Shown: positions 7,822 to 16,437, counted from the first letter of the stretch. The stretch is 64,000 nucleotides of DNA from Oscillospiraceae bacterium (GCA_017436955.1 JAFSCD010000006.1:1-64000); one strand, 5' to 3'. The notes: generated by a model not told the origin, from the sequence alone. Translations and numbers: made by a program.

Positions 7822-7835
7822 GATACCCCTTAATA

Positions 7836-8747
7836 TCAGATTAGTTGCTTAAATTCGTTAGAGTTAGCAAACTTCTGTGCCTCATATGCTCTTACAGCAA
7901 GCAAGGGATGTGTGTCATTCTTTGTTAGCAAGAATTCCAATCCCTTATTCACAATATTTTTCTCCATGCTCTGTTGGTAGTCTGTTGCTTGTGCAATGAA
8001 CAAATCCTTGTCTATTTCAGAATCAATATGTGTTGTTCCTCCCGCCAATCGCATCATTGTTTCAATAACAGGGTCTGCACTACCACAGCAAATTATAGCA
8101 ACCCTATCTGCCGACAACTCACTACACCTATACCAATGGAAAAAGGCCAACTCCAAAGCACCATCAACCGCCGTAATAACATTACCCGCAATCGCGCCAG
8201 CGACACCTTTCGTATTGAGGTAATTTGACAGTTCATTTAGACCTATTATGCCGCCACTTAATATCATGCCGCCGATTGTGTGATACAAGCCGTGTTTACA
8301 AGCAATGTGACCACATTCGTGGGCAAGAACAGCATACAGTTCATCATCCTCTAAACATTCAATCAATCCAGAATGAATAATTAGGGTAAATTTTTCTGTT
8401 CCATATGTGTAAGCATTGGGTTCTCGATTCAATTCCAAATATAGGTCTGGCATATCTATTCCGATTTTATTACAGATGCTTTGCACCATTCTATAAATCT
8501 TAGGCAACTGTTTTTCGGTGATATGGATCTTTGTTGACATATTGATGATAGTGTTTTGCTTGTCGTTCATTATAGACAAAAGCTTTGCACAAATCGTGTC
8601 AAGCAAAGGTATTTTCTTTAGCGCTACCAAAGCCGCCCTGTCAAGGCTGTGTATGTATTGTTCACACTCAATCGGAGTTGTGCATTTCAAATTCCGTTTC
8701 ACTACCCTCTGTGTCCACATCTTGGCTTTATATTCTCTAAACCACAT
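7836..8747 (-). CDS. M48-family zinc metallopeptidase
   Basis: The protein (303 residues from the ATG at 8747) carries the zinc motif HECGH at about residues 143-147, preceded by DDELYAVLA and followed by a glycine-rich hydrophobic segment (TIGGMILSGGIIGL) and a later SADRVAI motif that supplies the third ligand. This is the M48/HtpX-like arrangement, but there is no N-terminal membrane anchor. I chose ATG 8747 because AAGGAG is nine bases upstream; a TTG at 8756 abuts the ribosome site. The gene is distinctly more AT-rich than the chromosomal genes and lies beside the mobile element, which suggests horizontal acquisition. Substrate unknown. Confidence 0.8.
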   Translation of the reverse strand: MWFREYKAKMWTQRVVKRNLKCTTPIECEQYIHSLDRAALVALKKIPLLDTICAKLLSIMNDKQNTIINMSTKIHITEKQLPKIYRMVQSICNKIGIDMPDLYLELNREPNAYTYGTEKFTLIIHSGLIECLEDDELYAVLAHECGHIACKHGLYHTIGGMILSGGIIGLNELSNYLNTKGVAGAIAGNVITAVDGALELAFFHWYRCSELSADRVAIICCGSADPVIETMMRLAGGTTHIDSEIDKDLFIAQATDYQQSMEKNIVNKGLEFLLTKNDTHPLLAVRAYEAQKFANSNEFKQLI

Positions 8748-8783
8748 TTCATACAACTCCTTACAGTAAAAGCAATTTTCAAT

Positions 8784-8812
8784 ATCGTACTACATTGTTA
8801 TAAATTTTCCAA
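8784..8812 (-). promoter_or_regulatory. Promoter of the M48 gene
   Basis: On the minus strand TTGGAA, a 17-base spacer and TACGAT. Confidence 0.5.
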
Positions 8813-8929
8813 CATTTTTCGAGAGTGCTCGATAAATATATTGGAATATTATATATAACCGAATCTATAATATAACAGATACCGCAAGGTATCAGCGCTC
8901 CCACTATAAATTACACCAAGAGAGAGTAG

Positions 8930-9046
8930 GACCTTCCTTGTCAAAAGGAGGTAGCAGCCGAACAGACTGGCGGAGGGATTGTTGCAATCCCCCAGTCAAA
9001 AATCAAATAGATTTTTGACAGCCCCCTTTACACAAGGGGGCCTTAA
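8930..9046. repeat. Dispersed hairpin repeat, copy 1
   Basis: The copy has GGCGGAGGGATTG/CAATCCCCC, a central stem GTCAAAAATC/GATTTTTGAC (8996-9020) and CCCCCTT/AAGGGGG (9022-9040). The flanking hairpins match the copy at 23852-23964 nearly base for base, while the central stem differs in sequence but stays paired. It ends just past the 3' end of the minus-strand gene at 9060. The rest of the gap from 8748 holds a small GATACC/GGTATC hairpin (8879-8894) and no gene. Confidence 0.8.
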
Positions 9047-9059
9047 CAAGTGGGCTTTC

Positions 9060-9461
9060 TTATTCAGTTTTATGTTTGACATCGAGCCAGAACACAAGCA
9101 ATTCGCCGATTAACGTCAAGCTGATGAGTCCGCCGACCAGAGAAAAATAGGCGATACCGTAGAGCAAGGGACACAACGACAACACGCTTCCCACGCAAAG
9201 CAGCACTTTGATGCTGTTCGCCAAGTGGCAACGATCGACAAACACATAAATCAAAAGCAAGACGAGGATCGCACAAGTGACGATGGCGGTGAGCATAGGC
9301 GCAAAGTTTGCATAGCCAAAGGGTAGTAAATCAAAATAGGAGTATGTCTCTCGCCACGGTGTTCCTCCGGGATTGGCAAAGTTGCACACTGCGCCATAGG
9401 GCAGCAGTTCCAAGATCAACGTGATGATCGGCAGGATCAAGTAAAGCAATCTCTTTTTCAT
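9060..9461 (-). CDS. Small four-helix membrane protein, unknown function
   Basis: From the ATG at 9461 (AGGAGG seven bases upstream) the protein has 133 residues and about four membrane helices: LLYLILPIITLILELL, LTAIVTCAILVLLLIYVF, VLLCVGSVLSLCPLLYGI and GGLISLTLIGELLVFWL. It ends in a charged KHKTE tail. No family was recognised. The open frame extends 24 codons further upstream, but that part lacks a ribosome site and has no signal-like character. It stands alone between two dispersed repeats. Confidence 0.65.
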   Translation of the reverse strand: MKKRLLYLILPIITLILELLPYGAVCNFANPGGTPWRETYSYFDLLPFGYANFAPMLTAIVTCAILVLLLIYVFVDRCHLANSIKVLLCVGSVLSLCPLLYGIAYFSLVGGLISLTLIGELLVFWLDVKHKTE

Positions 9462-9613
9462 AAGAAAACCTCCTATACGGGAACAGCATCTTACGGACAC
9501 CTTAATTATAGCAGAGAAATGTTGCTGTTGCAATATTCAACAAGCCAATACTATCCTGGCGTGGGCTTTCTTTTGAAATCCCGTGGCAATCTTCCGGTAT
9601 TCTGCTTGTACCA

Positions 9614-9654
9614 GGGGATTCCCACGTCAGGGCTTCGCCCTTCCTCGGAATGAC
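9614..9654. repeat. Short dispersed repeat with CGGAATGACA end
   Basis: GGGATTCCCACGTCA, a small AGGGCTTCGCCCT hairpin and CCTCGGAATGACA form a unit of a type common in intergenic DNA of gut Clostridia (recognised from memory). It is a different family from the repeat at 8930. Confidence 0.5.
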
Positions 9655-9684
9655 AAGCTGTTTGTTGCTGTTCATTAGTCAAAA

Positions 9685-9713
9685 AGCCCGGGAGAGTTCT
9701 CCCGGGCTTTGCT
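9685..9713 (-). terminator. Terminator of the lysozyme/cohesin operon
   Basis: AAAGCCCGGGAGA pairs with TCCCGGGCTTT. Read on the minus strand it is followed by T residues, right after the stop at 9714. Confidence 0.85.
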
Positions 9714-11228
9714 TTATTCTTCGCTGTGTTTTCTGGACTTTTTCCCGATGAGGATGCCTACCACCAGGCACAGCACGCACAGCAGCAGTGCGCCGGCGCC
9801 GGCGACGATCAGCATATCCATCGTTACCAGCATCCCCTCCTGCCGGGGCGCAGCAGGCTCCAGGGCAGGCATTTCCTCCGTCTTTACCGCACCGCAGACG
9901 GAGCAGGTATGTTCCTTCTCGCCGGGAACACCGACCGCAGGCTCGGTTTTGACCGTTCCTTCGTCCCAGATGTGCGGCGCTTCCTCTGCGATGTGACCGC
10001 AGGCACATTCCTGCCAATGCTTATCCGCGTCGGACTTATCCGCATATTCGTGCTGATGCAGCATCGGCGTCAGCTCAAAGCCGCAGATCATACACATCTG
10101 ACTCTCAAACTCCGTAGCCTCCGGACCGGGAACGTGGGGCTCCATCTCCAGCCGGTCGCCGCAGTAGCCACATTCGTGCCAATGCCCGTCGGCATCCGCC
10201 GCCCATTTCGCCAGGTAGTTATGCTCCCCTACTTCCCGTTTGAAGCCGCAATCGTTACACTCGGCGTCGCACTCGTTGTCAAAGGTATGCTCCGCATAGT
10301 CGGGGATCTCATCGCACTCCAGGCAGGTGTGCCAATGTCCCGTCTCGTCGGTGACCCATTCCTCGGAGGGCGTGTGGGTATGCACCAGCGCCTTTTTGAT
10401 CACATAGCCGCACACCGTACAGGTCTGGGGCGTATAGTCCGTAGCTTCCGGACCGGGGGTGTGATCCGCCACGTCCTTCTCGTCACCACACTCGGTACAC
10501 TCGTGCCAATGGCTGGTGCTGTCGGTTTTCCACACTTCCGCGTACTGATGGGTGGTGGTGCGGGTCTCGCCGCAATTTGCGCAGGTGGTATCGCAGCCGT
10601 TGGCGTAATCGTGACCGGTGGCCTTGATGGTCTCGGTCTTGGTTTCGCCGCAGACGGTGCATTTCAGGGTCTTGGAGCCGTCGGTGGTGCAGGTCGCCTG
10701 CTTGTTCACCGTGCCGGAATCCCAGCTATGATCAGCTGTCCGCTTTTCACCGCAGAGATTGCAGGTGGTGTCGCAGCCATTGTCATACTTGTGCTTGCAG
10801 GCAACAGTGATGCCAATGGACTGCTGCACGGTCTGCGCATCCAGGGTCAGGCTCACCTTTACGGTGGACTTGCCGCTGGCGGCGCTGTCCTTGATTTTCA
10901 GCTTCAGCTCCAAAATATTGCCGGAAATGCCGGTTGCGCCGGTGTAGGCGAACACGCCATCCTTATTGTCGATGGTGAAATCTGCCATCGTAGTGCCGGA
11001 CAGCAGCCATTTACCGCCGGTCAGCTCGAACACCTTACTGTCAAAGCTGACCTCCGCGCCGCCGTACTTGCACTCCATCGCCGGAACACTGACATACACC
11101 GTTACGGTCTCGCCGGCATTGGCAGAGGTTTTCGACGCCGACAGGCTTGCGCTGGGTGCCGCCGCCACCGGGATGGTCAGCGCAGCCAGCAGCAGCGCCA
11201 AAACCAGCCATATCCAAATTTTCTTCAT
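9714..11228 (-). CDS. Membrane-anchored cohesin protein with Cys/His-knuckle stalk
   Basis: The 504-residue protein has a signal peptide (1-~24, IWLVLALLLAALTIPVAAA), a cohesin-like domain (~26-145: SANAGETVTVYVSV, GGAEVSFDSKVFEL, ILELKLKIKDSAASGKSTV), about 310 residues of knuckle repeats with eleven CxxC-type motifs (CNLCG, CTVCG, CANCG, CTECG, CMICG and others) interleaved with HWHEC and CDTTC elements, then one membrane helix (~472-495) and a KKSRKHSEE tail inside the cell. It starts at ATG 11228, two bases after the lysozyme stop and eight bases after AGGTG. The upstream gene encodes a dockerin-bearing lysozyme, so I infer that this protein is its cell-surface receptor. Zinc binding or disulfides in the stalk are both possible. 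Confidence 0.8.
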   Translation of the reverse strand: MKKIWIWLVLALLLAALTIPVAAAPSASLSASKTSANAGETVTVYVSVPAMECKYGGAEVSFDSKVFELTGGKWLLSGTTMADFTIDNKDGVFAYTGATGISGNILELKLKIKDSAASGKSTVKVSLTLDAQTVQQSIGITVACKHKYDNGCDTTCNLCGEKRTADHSWDSGTVNKQATCTTDGSKTLKCTVCGETKTETIKATGHDYANGCDTTCANCGETRTTTHQYAEVWKTDSTSHWHECTECGDEKDVADHTPGPEATDYTPQTCTVCGYVIKKALVHTHTPSEEWVTDETGHWHTCLECDEIPDYAEHTFDNECDAECNDCGFKREVGEHNYLAKWAADADGHWHECGYCGDRLEMEPHVPGPEATEFESQMCMICGFELTPMLHQHEYADKSDADKHWQECACGHIAEEAPHIWDEGTVKTEPAVGVPGEKEHTCSVCGAVKTEEMPALEPAAPRQEGMLVTMDMLIVAGAGALLLCVLCLVVGILIGKKSRKHSEE

Positions 11229-11229
11229 A

Positions 11230-13578
11230 TCAATCACCTAATTTCAGAGGGTACTTATCCGGGAAGATCACGTGCCGCAGCAGATAGATGGCATCGTCCT
11301 CGTCCACCTTCTTGTCGCCGTTGACGTTGCCGTTTTCCAGCGGATACTTATCCGGGAAGATCACGTGCCGCAGCAGATAGATGGCATCGTCCTCATTGAG
11401 GATCAGATTGCCGTCCATATCGCCCTTATCCGCCTTGGTCTTAACATAGTCCATGCAGATCCAGTTGCCGTCGCTAAGCTTGCCCCAGGTGAGCTTGCCG
11501 TCGGACTTGGTCTCCAGGATCTCCACCTTGGTGCCGTAGGCGGCTTCATAGGCAATATCGTAGCTTGTGCCCGGGCCTTTGCGGACATTGACGCCGCTGC
11601 CGGAGGCCGTTACCACAACGCCCTCCGTTTTCAGCGGCACAGCGGTAAACACCGCCGTATACACCGCATCGCCCTTGCAGGCGGTAATTTCCTTGTCCCA
11701 GCCGGCGAACTTGTATTTGTTCTCCTTATCCGCAGGCTTTGTGGGATCCTTCGGCGCTTTCACCGTATCGCCGTAGGTATACTGCTTCTCGCTGAGTACC
11801 GTACCGTCATAATTCTTGAAAATAACGGTTGCTTTGATGATGGTCACCGTAAAGGTCGTTGCCTTATCCTCATAAACAACGGTCACGGTCACCTCGCCCA
11901 GCGTCTTATTGCTGAAGCCGGACACCATATCGGATGTGATGCTTACCGTTTTGATGGAGCCATCGTCAAAGATCAGCTTCAGCTTTGCGCCGGTCAGGGA
12001 CAGCTTATCCTGCCGCTGCACATATTCCACCTTTTTCGGCATAGATGCCATCTCAACGGATTCCAGCTTTGCCAGTTCATCCAGCACCACGTAATCCATA
12101 CTGATCCAGTTGCCATCCTCCAGCTGACCCCACTGCATCGCGCCGTCGGATTTCAGCGCGAAGATCTGCAGCCGGTCACCGCTTTTCACGGTGTAGACCA
12201 CGCCATAGGAGGTGGAGGGACCTTTGCGGACATTGACGCTGCTGTTGCTTTCCGCAGTGACGACGGTGCCCCACAGGCCGTCAATATCCTCCGGCAGGTT
12301 GCCGGAAACGATGTCGGAATAGTTGGTATAGTTCAGGCTGATCCAGCCATCCTCAAACTTGCCCCACAGGGTACTGCCGGACTTGAAGGTTTCCGTGATC
12401 ACCAGCTTCACGCCGGGCTGCAATTCCTTTTCAATGGGATAGAAGGTGCCGGGACCGGTACGGACATTGACCTTGCTCTTTACGCTGACCTCGATATTGT
12501 CCACCGCGTCGCCTTTGGGGAGGGAGACCACGTTCCCGTCGGGGTCTTTCCACCGGGCATACAGCACGGTGCCGTTGGCAAGGCTTCCGTCCAGCTTTTT
12601 GACCCGCTTGCCGCCGGTGGGCGCGGTGTACCAGCCGGCGAAGGTGTAGGTAAACTCCTTGCCGTTTTCATCCACGCCGGTGGGCTTTTCTGTGAATTTA
12701 TAGACAATCGACGAAGGATTGGCGGCATCGTAGCCGTGAATGGTATATTTCACCGTTCCGCCGTTGCCGTCCAGAAATACGTGCTTGAAATCCGCGGGAA
12801 TACTGTTTGCGGTGTTGTACGCCTTGTAAACGCCGTTTATGTACATATTGGCTTCGCATTTTCTGCGGTTTATCAATATGTAGTCACCGCCGGCGGTACT
12901 CCAAAGCAGAAAACCGTAAATGATCTCGTTGCTGGTTCCGCCTTCCCGGACAGCGGTGTTGAGGTAACCGCTCACATCCCGTACCCAGGCGCCGCCACAG
13001 TTGTAGGAGAAGGATACCAGTGCGTCAAACTCGTGCTGCTTTAGCTTCAAATCATACTTTTCCGCAAAGTCATTGACCACTTCTTCAAAGTATGCCAATT
13101 CCTCCAGCAGCAGCTTTTCCGCTTCCTTTTTGGGGAAGGGATTGTCCTCGGTGTAGTATTTTTCTTTACCCTCGGGGCATTTCGTGCCGTAGCCGATAGT
13201 CCATTGGGAGTAATCCCAATACGCCACCGGATGGAAGCCTTCCATCTTTTTCAGCACCGTGATAAAATCCTCGGAAACCGTCAGGGGGCCTTCTTCCTCC
13301 GGCTCGGTGGGTGCTTCGGTAGGCTTTTCGGTGGGTTTTTCCGTAGGCTTTTCTGTCGGTTTCTCCGTAGGCTTTTCCGTAGGCTTTTCGGTGGGTTCCT
13401 CGGTAGGCTCCTCCGTAGGTGCATCAGCAGGCTCGGTGGTGGGCTCCGTTTCCGCCGCAGGTGTTACCTCTTCTGTCAGAGCTTCGCCCGGATCGGCTTC
13501 GGTCGCAAGGACATTCATCGGCACCAGACTCAGCAGGATTGCCAGCGCCAGCAGCAGACATATTTTACGATGATTCAC
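11230..13578 (-). CDS. Secreted GH24 lysozyme with SH3b repeats and C-terminal dockerin
   Basis: The 782-residue protein starts at GTG with AAAGGAGG seven bases upstream. Order: signal peptide (1-~25); a Thr/Pro/Glu linker of tandem PTEKP-like units (~45-95); a GH24 phage-type lysozyme domain (~100-250) with candidate catalytic Glu113, Asp122 and Thr127 (MEGFHPVAYWDYSQWTIGYG), the T4-lysozyme order; two Flg_new/InlB-like repeats; three SH3b repeats marked by VNVRTGPGTFYPI, VNVRKGPSTSYGV and VNVRKGPGTSYDI; a bacterial Ig-like segment (~545-600); and two dockerin calcium-loop repeats at the end (GDMDGNLILNEDDAIYLLRH, then GNVNGDKKVDEDDAIYLLRH). It should cut peptidoglycan outside the cell. The cohesin gene follows in the same operon. 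Confidence 0.88.
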   Translation of the reverse strand: MNHRKICLLLALAILLSLVPMNVLATEADPGEALTEEVTPAAETEPTTEPADAPTEEPTEEPTEKPTEKPTEKPTEKPTEKPTEKPTEAPTEPEEEGPLTVSEDFITVLKKMEGFHPVAYWDYSQWTIGYGTKCPEGKEKYYTEDNPFPKKEAEKLLLEELAYFEEVVNDFAEKYDLKLKQHEFDALVSFSYNCGGAWVRDVSGYLNTAVREGGTSNEIIYGFLLWSTAGGDYILINRRKCEANMYINGVYKAYNTANSIPADFKHVFLDGNGGTVKYTIHGYDAANPSSIVYKFTEKPTGVDENGKEFTYTFAGWYTAPTGGKRVKKLDGSLANGTVLYARWKDPDGNVVSLPKGDAVDNIEVSVKSKVNVRTGPGTFYPIEKELQPGVKLVITETFKSGSTLWGKFEDGWISLNYTNYSDIVSGNLPEDIDGLWGTVVTAESNSSVNVRKGPSTSYGVVYTVKSGDRLQIFALKSDGAMQWGQLEDGNWISMDYVVLDELAKLESVEMASMPKKVEYVQRQDKLSLTGAKLKLIFDDGSIKTVSITSDMVSGFSNKTLGEVTVTVVYEDKATTFTVTIIKATVIFKNYDGTVLSEKQYTYGDTVKAPKDPTKPADKENKYKFAGWDKEITACKGDAVYTAVFTAVPLKTEGVVVTASGSGVNVRKGPGTSYDIAYEAAYGTKVEILETKSDGKLTWGKLSDGNWICMDYVKTKADKGDMDGNLILNEDDAIYLLRHVIFPDKYPLENGNVNGDKKVDEDDAIYLLRHVIFPDKYPLKLGD

Positions 13579-13610
13579 AGGCGAACCTCCTTTCGATAGT
13601 TATCGACTAT

Positions 13611-13639
13611 ATTATAGCAGATGCTCCGCCACAATACAA
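13611..13639 (-). promoter_or_regulatory. Promoter of the lysozyme/cohesin operon
   Basis: On the minus strand TTGTAT, 17 bases, TATAAT. Confidence 0.65.
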
Positions 13640-13682
13640 GAGCGCATTTGCATATCCCAAAATATACCTGCGCGGAAACTGT

Positions 13683-13711
13683 TTGCTTTCTTCGCTGCAT
13701 TGTGATACACT
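13683..13711 (+). promoter_or_regulatory. Promoter of mnmA
   Basis: TTGCTT, 17 bases, TACACT, 25 bases before the start codon. Confidence 0.6.
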
Positions 13712-13736
13712 AGTGGCACGAAAGGAGGTCAGACGG

Positions 13737-14789
13737 ATGAAAGCATTGATCGGTATGTCCGGCGGCGTGGACAGCAGCGTTGCCGCTTATTTAATGCTGC
13801 AGCAGGGCTACACCTGCGAAGGCGCCACCATGCAGCTGTACACCGGGCAGGATACCGGCTGCTGCGACACCTCCGCCGTGGCGGATGCCGGCGCTGTGGC
13901 GGCGCGGCTGGGGATCCCCTTCCACGTGCTGGATCTCTCCCGGGAATTCCGCAGCCGGGTAATGGATCATTTTGCAAGCAGCTATGAGTCCGGGCTGACC
14001 CCCAACCCCTGCGTGGAGTGCAACCGGCACATGAAATTCGGCAAATTTCTGCAAAGCGCCCTGGCGCTGGGCTGCGATTGCATCGTCACCGGTCACTATG
14101 CCCGGATCCGGCAGACCGCAGATCGGTATCTGCTGTGCAAAGCGGTGGATGAGGCCAAGGATCAGACCTATTTCCTCTACTCCCTTACCCAGCATCAGCT
14201 GCGGCATACCCGTTTCCCTCTGGGCGAGCTGACCAAGGCAGAAGCCCGGGCGATTGCGGAGCAGCAGGGCTTTCTGAACGCCAAAAAGCGTGACAGCCAG
14301 GACATCTGCTTCATCCCCGACGGTGATTATCTGGCATTTTTGCAGCGCTATACCGGCAAGGTCTACCCTACCGGCAATTATCTGGATCAAAGCGGCAACA
14401 TCGTCGGTACCCATAAGGGCGCCGTTGCTTATACGCTGGGTCAGCGCAAGGGCTTAAACCTTGCCATGGGCGCACCGGTGTACGTCTGCGCCAAGGATAT
14501 GGCGCAAAACACCGTTACCGTCGGTCCCAATGAAGCGCTGTATCACAGCGGGCTTCTGGCAAACGATTGGAACTGGATCGCCATTCCCGAGCTTACCGCA
14601 CCACTACGGGTCACCGCCAAAGCCCGTTCCCGGATGGCAGAGCAGCCTGCCACGGTATATCCCGAAGGAAACGGCTTCGCCAGGGTGGTTTTTGACCAGC
14701 CGCAGCGTGCGTTGACACCGGGGCAAGCCGTTGTGCTCTATTCTGATGACACCGTCATCGGCGGCGGTACCATTACGGAAATCTTATAG
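13737..14789 (+). CDS. mnmA: tRNA-specific 2-thiouridylase
   Basis: MnmA transfers sulfur to U34 of Glu, Gln and Lys tRNAs using ATP. The 350-residue protein has the PP-loop GMSGGVDSSV at residues 6-15, the first catalytic Cys in TPNPCVECNRHMKFG and the second in DSQDICFIPDGDY, all expected for the family, and is of usual length. The start is the ATG at 13737 with AAAGGAGG upstream; the frame continues far upstream only because the antisense side of the lysozyme gene lacks stops. It is monocistronic, with its own promoter and terminator. Confidence 0.97.
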   Translation: MKALIGMSGGVDSSVAAYLMLQQGYTCEGATMQLYTGQDTGCCDTSAVADAGAVAARLGIPFHVLDLSREFRSRVMDHFASSYESGLTPNPCVECNRHMKFGKFLQSALALGCDCIVTGHYARIRQTADRYLLCKAVDEAKDQTYFLYSLTQHQLRHTRFPLGELTKAEARAIAEQQGFLNAKKRDSQDICFIPDGDYLAFLQRYTGKVYPTGNYLDQSGNIVGTHKGAVAYTLGQRKGLNLAMGAPVYVCAKDMAQNTVTVGPNEALYHSGLLANDWNWIAIPELTAPLRVTAKARSRMAEQPATVYPEGNGFARVVFDQPQRALTPGQAVVLYSDDTVIGGGTITEIL

Positions 14790-14792
14790 CAA

Positions 14793-14826
14793 AAACCGCT
14801 CGGTTGTATCCGAGCGGTTTCTTTTT
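14793..14826 (+). terminator. Terminator of mnmA
   Basis: AAACCGCTCGG/CCGAGCGGTTT followed by CTTTTTT. Confidence 0.92.
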
Positions 14827-14841
14827 TATTTAAGGCTGTGC

Positions 14842-16242
14842 TTAGCCGGTAATGTTTTTGTAGGCGTCCTTACCGGGCAGCTCCATGGTCTGATCCAGCT
14901 GGTAGGTAAGCGAATAGGAAACATCGCCTGACACGTGGATCCGCTCCAGCACGATGCCCAATGCCGTAGGCAGACCCGTTGCCTTGTCGATACACAGATA
15001 GCCGCCGGCGGTGGGTGTGGTATAATCCTCCGCGTAAATGTCCAGATTGGCATTGAAAATATTGTAGATCCTGTTGCACAGACCGTTACCAAAGGCGGTA
15101 TTGCCGGTAAATTCGATCTGCAGCAGACCTTTTTTCACGGTCATGGTTGCATTTTTTAAGTAGTTGGGTGTAAACAGCGCCTCCAGCACCGAATCCTCGC
15201 AGAACTGGCGCATCGTATCCGCCGTAATACCCTCACGAACCGTAGGCTCGGCATCATTGAGACTGGAGGTGCAGGTGTTATCCCGGAAGATCACCACCTC
15301 GGAATTGGTGGTAGGGGTGTTGGAATAGTCCGTATTCACCACCTCATAGCTGCTTTTTGCCATAAAGTCCGCACCCGTGCCGTAAACATCGAAGGTGCTG
15401 ACCCGGCTGCGCTTGCGGGCAAATGCCACGCTGTCCACCGTTTCCGTATATTCCGCGGACAGCGCCTGGGCGGTATACACATCGCCTACCACCTGCAGGA
15501 TCTTACGGGGGGCGTCAAAATAATTCAGCTCCGGACATTTCTTGGGAATGCCTGCCAAGTCCTCATCCAGCGTTGCGGAAGCCTCCTGCTGCACGCTGAC
15601 CTTGACCTGCAGCGCGTATTTTGTGCTGGCGCAGGTGAAATTCGCTGTGTAAGTGGACTCTGTCAGCTTCCCGTCCTTATCCAGAACCACAGTAGCGCTT
15701 GCGCTTTCCAGTACCGCGCCGGTATAATCCGTTGCCCAGCTTTCCAGATTCTTGGGTGCGGAAAAGGTAATAACGGAACCGCTTAACAGCTTTCCCATCT
15801 CCACGGTTTCATAAAGCTCTGCATCTACCAAAATCGCGGGAACTTGCCGTTTTTGAAACTGCTGAATGGTCATTTCCGACCGGAAGGCGGAATCCTTCGT
15901 CTGGCAGTAGGCCGTACCCTTGCGGAAGTACTCGCTGTACTGGGTCTCATAAGGTCCAAACGCCACCTGCTGCTTTACAGAGGCAACGACATCGTCGGTA
16001 CCCAAACCACGGTAGCTGATGGTTTCCGTCATTTCCTCGCTAAAGGTCTCGCCGCCTACGGTACGGTTCAGGGTATACCCCACCGTCAGGGTCAGGTCAG
16101 ACGCCTGCCCGATCTGTTCCACAGCCTGGGCGTAGCTCCGGCGTGCTTCCTCGCCTGCCGGGGCAGACGACGTATCGCTGCAAGCTGTAAAAAGCAGCGC
16201 TATGCATACCAAGGCAAGCAGAATTTTCGCTCGCTGTTTCAT
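14842..16242 (-). CDS. Large lipoprotein of unknown function
   Basis: The 466-residue protein begins MKQRAKILLALVCIALLFTA and continues CSDTSS, a clear lipoprotein signal with lipobox LFTAC, so it is anchored outside the membrane. The body is mostly beta, with repeated long strands (TLTVGYTLNRTVGGETFSEE, ALQVKVSVQQEASATLDEDL). No enzymatic motif was seen and no family was recognised; the arrangement recalls LolA/LppX-like beta folds, but this is only an impression. ATG 16242 has CAGGAGA eight bases upstream. It has its own strong promoter. Confidence 0.7.
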   Translation of the reverse strand: MKQRAKILLALVCIALLFTACSDTSSAPAGEEARRSYAQAVEQIGQASDLTLTVGYTLNRTVGGETFSEEMTETISYRGLGTDDVVASVKQQVAFGPYETQYSEYFRKGTAYCQTKDSAFRSEMTIQQFQKRQVPAILVDAELYETVEMGKLLSGSVITFSAPKNLESWATDYTGAVLESASATVVLDKDGKLTESTYTANFTCASTKYALQVKVSVQQEASATLDEDLAGIPKKCPELNYFDAPRKILQVVGDVYTAQALSAEYTETVDSVAFARKRSRVSTFDVYGTGADFMAKSSYEVVNTDYSNTPTTNSEVVIFRDNTCTSSLNDAEPTVREGITADTMRQFCEDSVLEALFTPNYLKNATMTVKKGLLQIEFTGNTAFGNGLCNRIYNIFNANLDIYAEDYTTPTAGGYLCIDKATGLPTALGIVLERIHVSGDVSYSLTYQLDQTMELPGKDAYKNITG

Positions 16243-16290
16243 AATCCATTCTCCTGTCAAAGACTAAAGTCGAATGCTTTATACACAGCT

Positions 16291-16319
16291 AGTATACCAA
16301 AAACCGCAAAAATTGTCAA
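16291..16319 (-). promoter_or_regulatory. Promoter of the lipoprotein gene
   Basis: On the minus strand TTGACA, 17 bases, TATACT. Confidence 0.8.
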
Positions 16320-16388
16320 TATGTCGCCAATTCTGTGGGTTTTCACAACAATTTCATCTATAACGATTGCTATAATGCGCCCGGCAGC

Positions 16389-16418
16389 AAAAACGGCTCC
16401 CCTAATCAGGAGAGCCGT
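16389..16418 (-). terminator. Terminator of tex
   Basis: On the minus strand ACGGCTCTCC/GGGGAGCCGT followed by TTTTT. Confidence 0.8.
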
Positions 16419-16437
16419 CAAATTCTATTTATTTTTT

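Noticed and set aside
11272..13044. 590-codon open frame antisense to the lysozyme gene
   Set aside because: No start signal; repeat structure mirrors the SH3b and dockerin repeats on the real strand.
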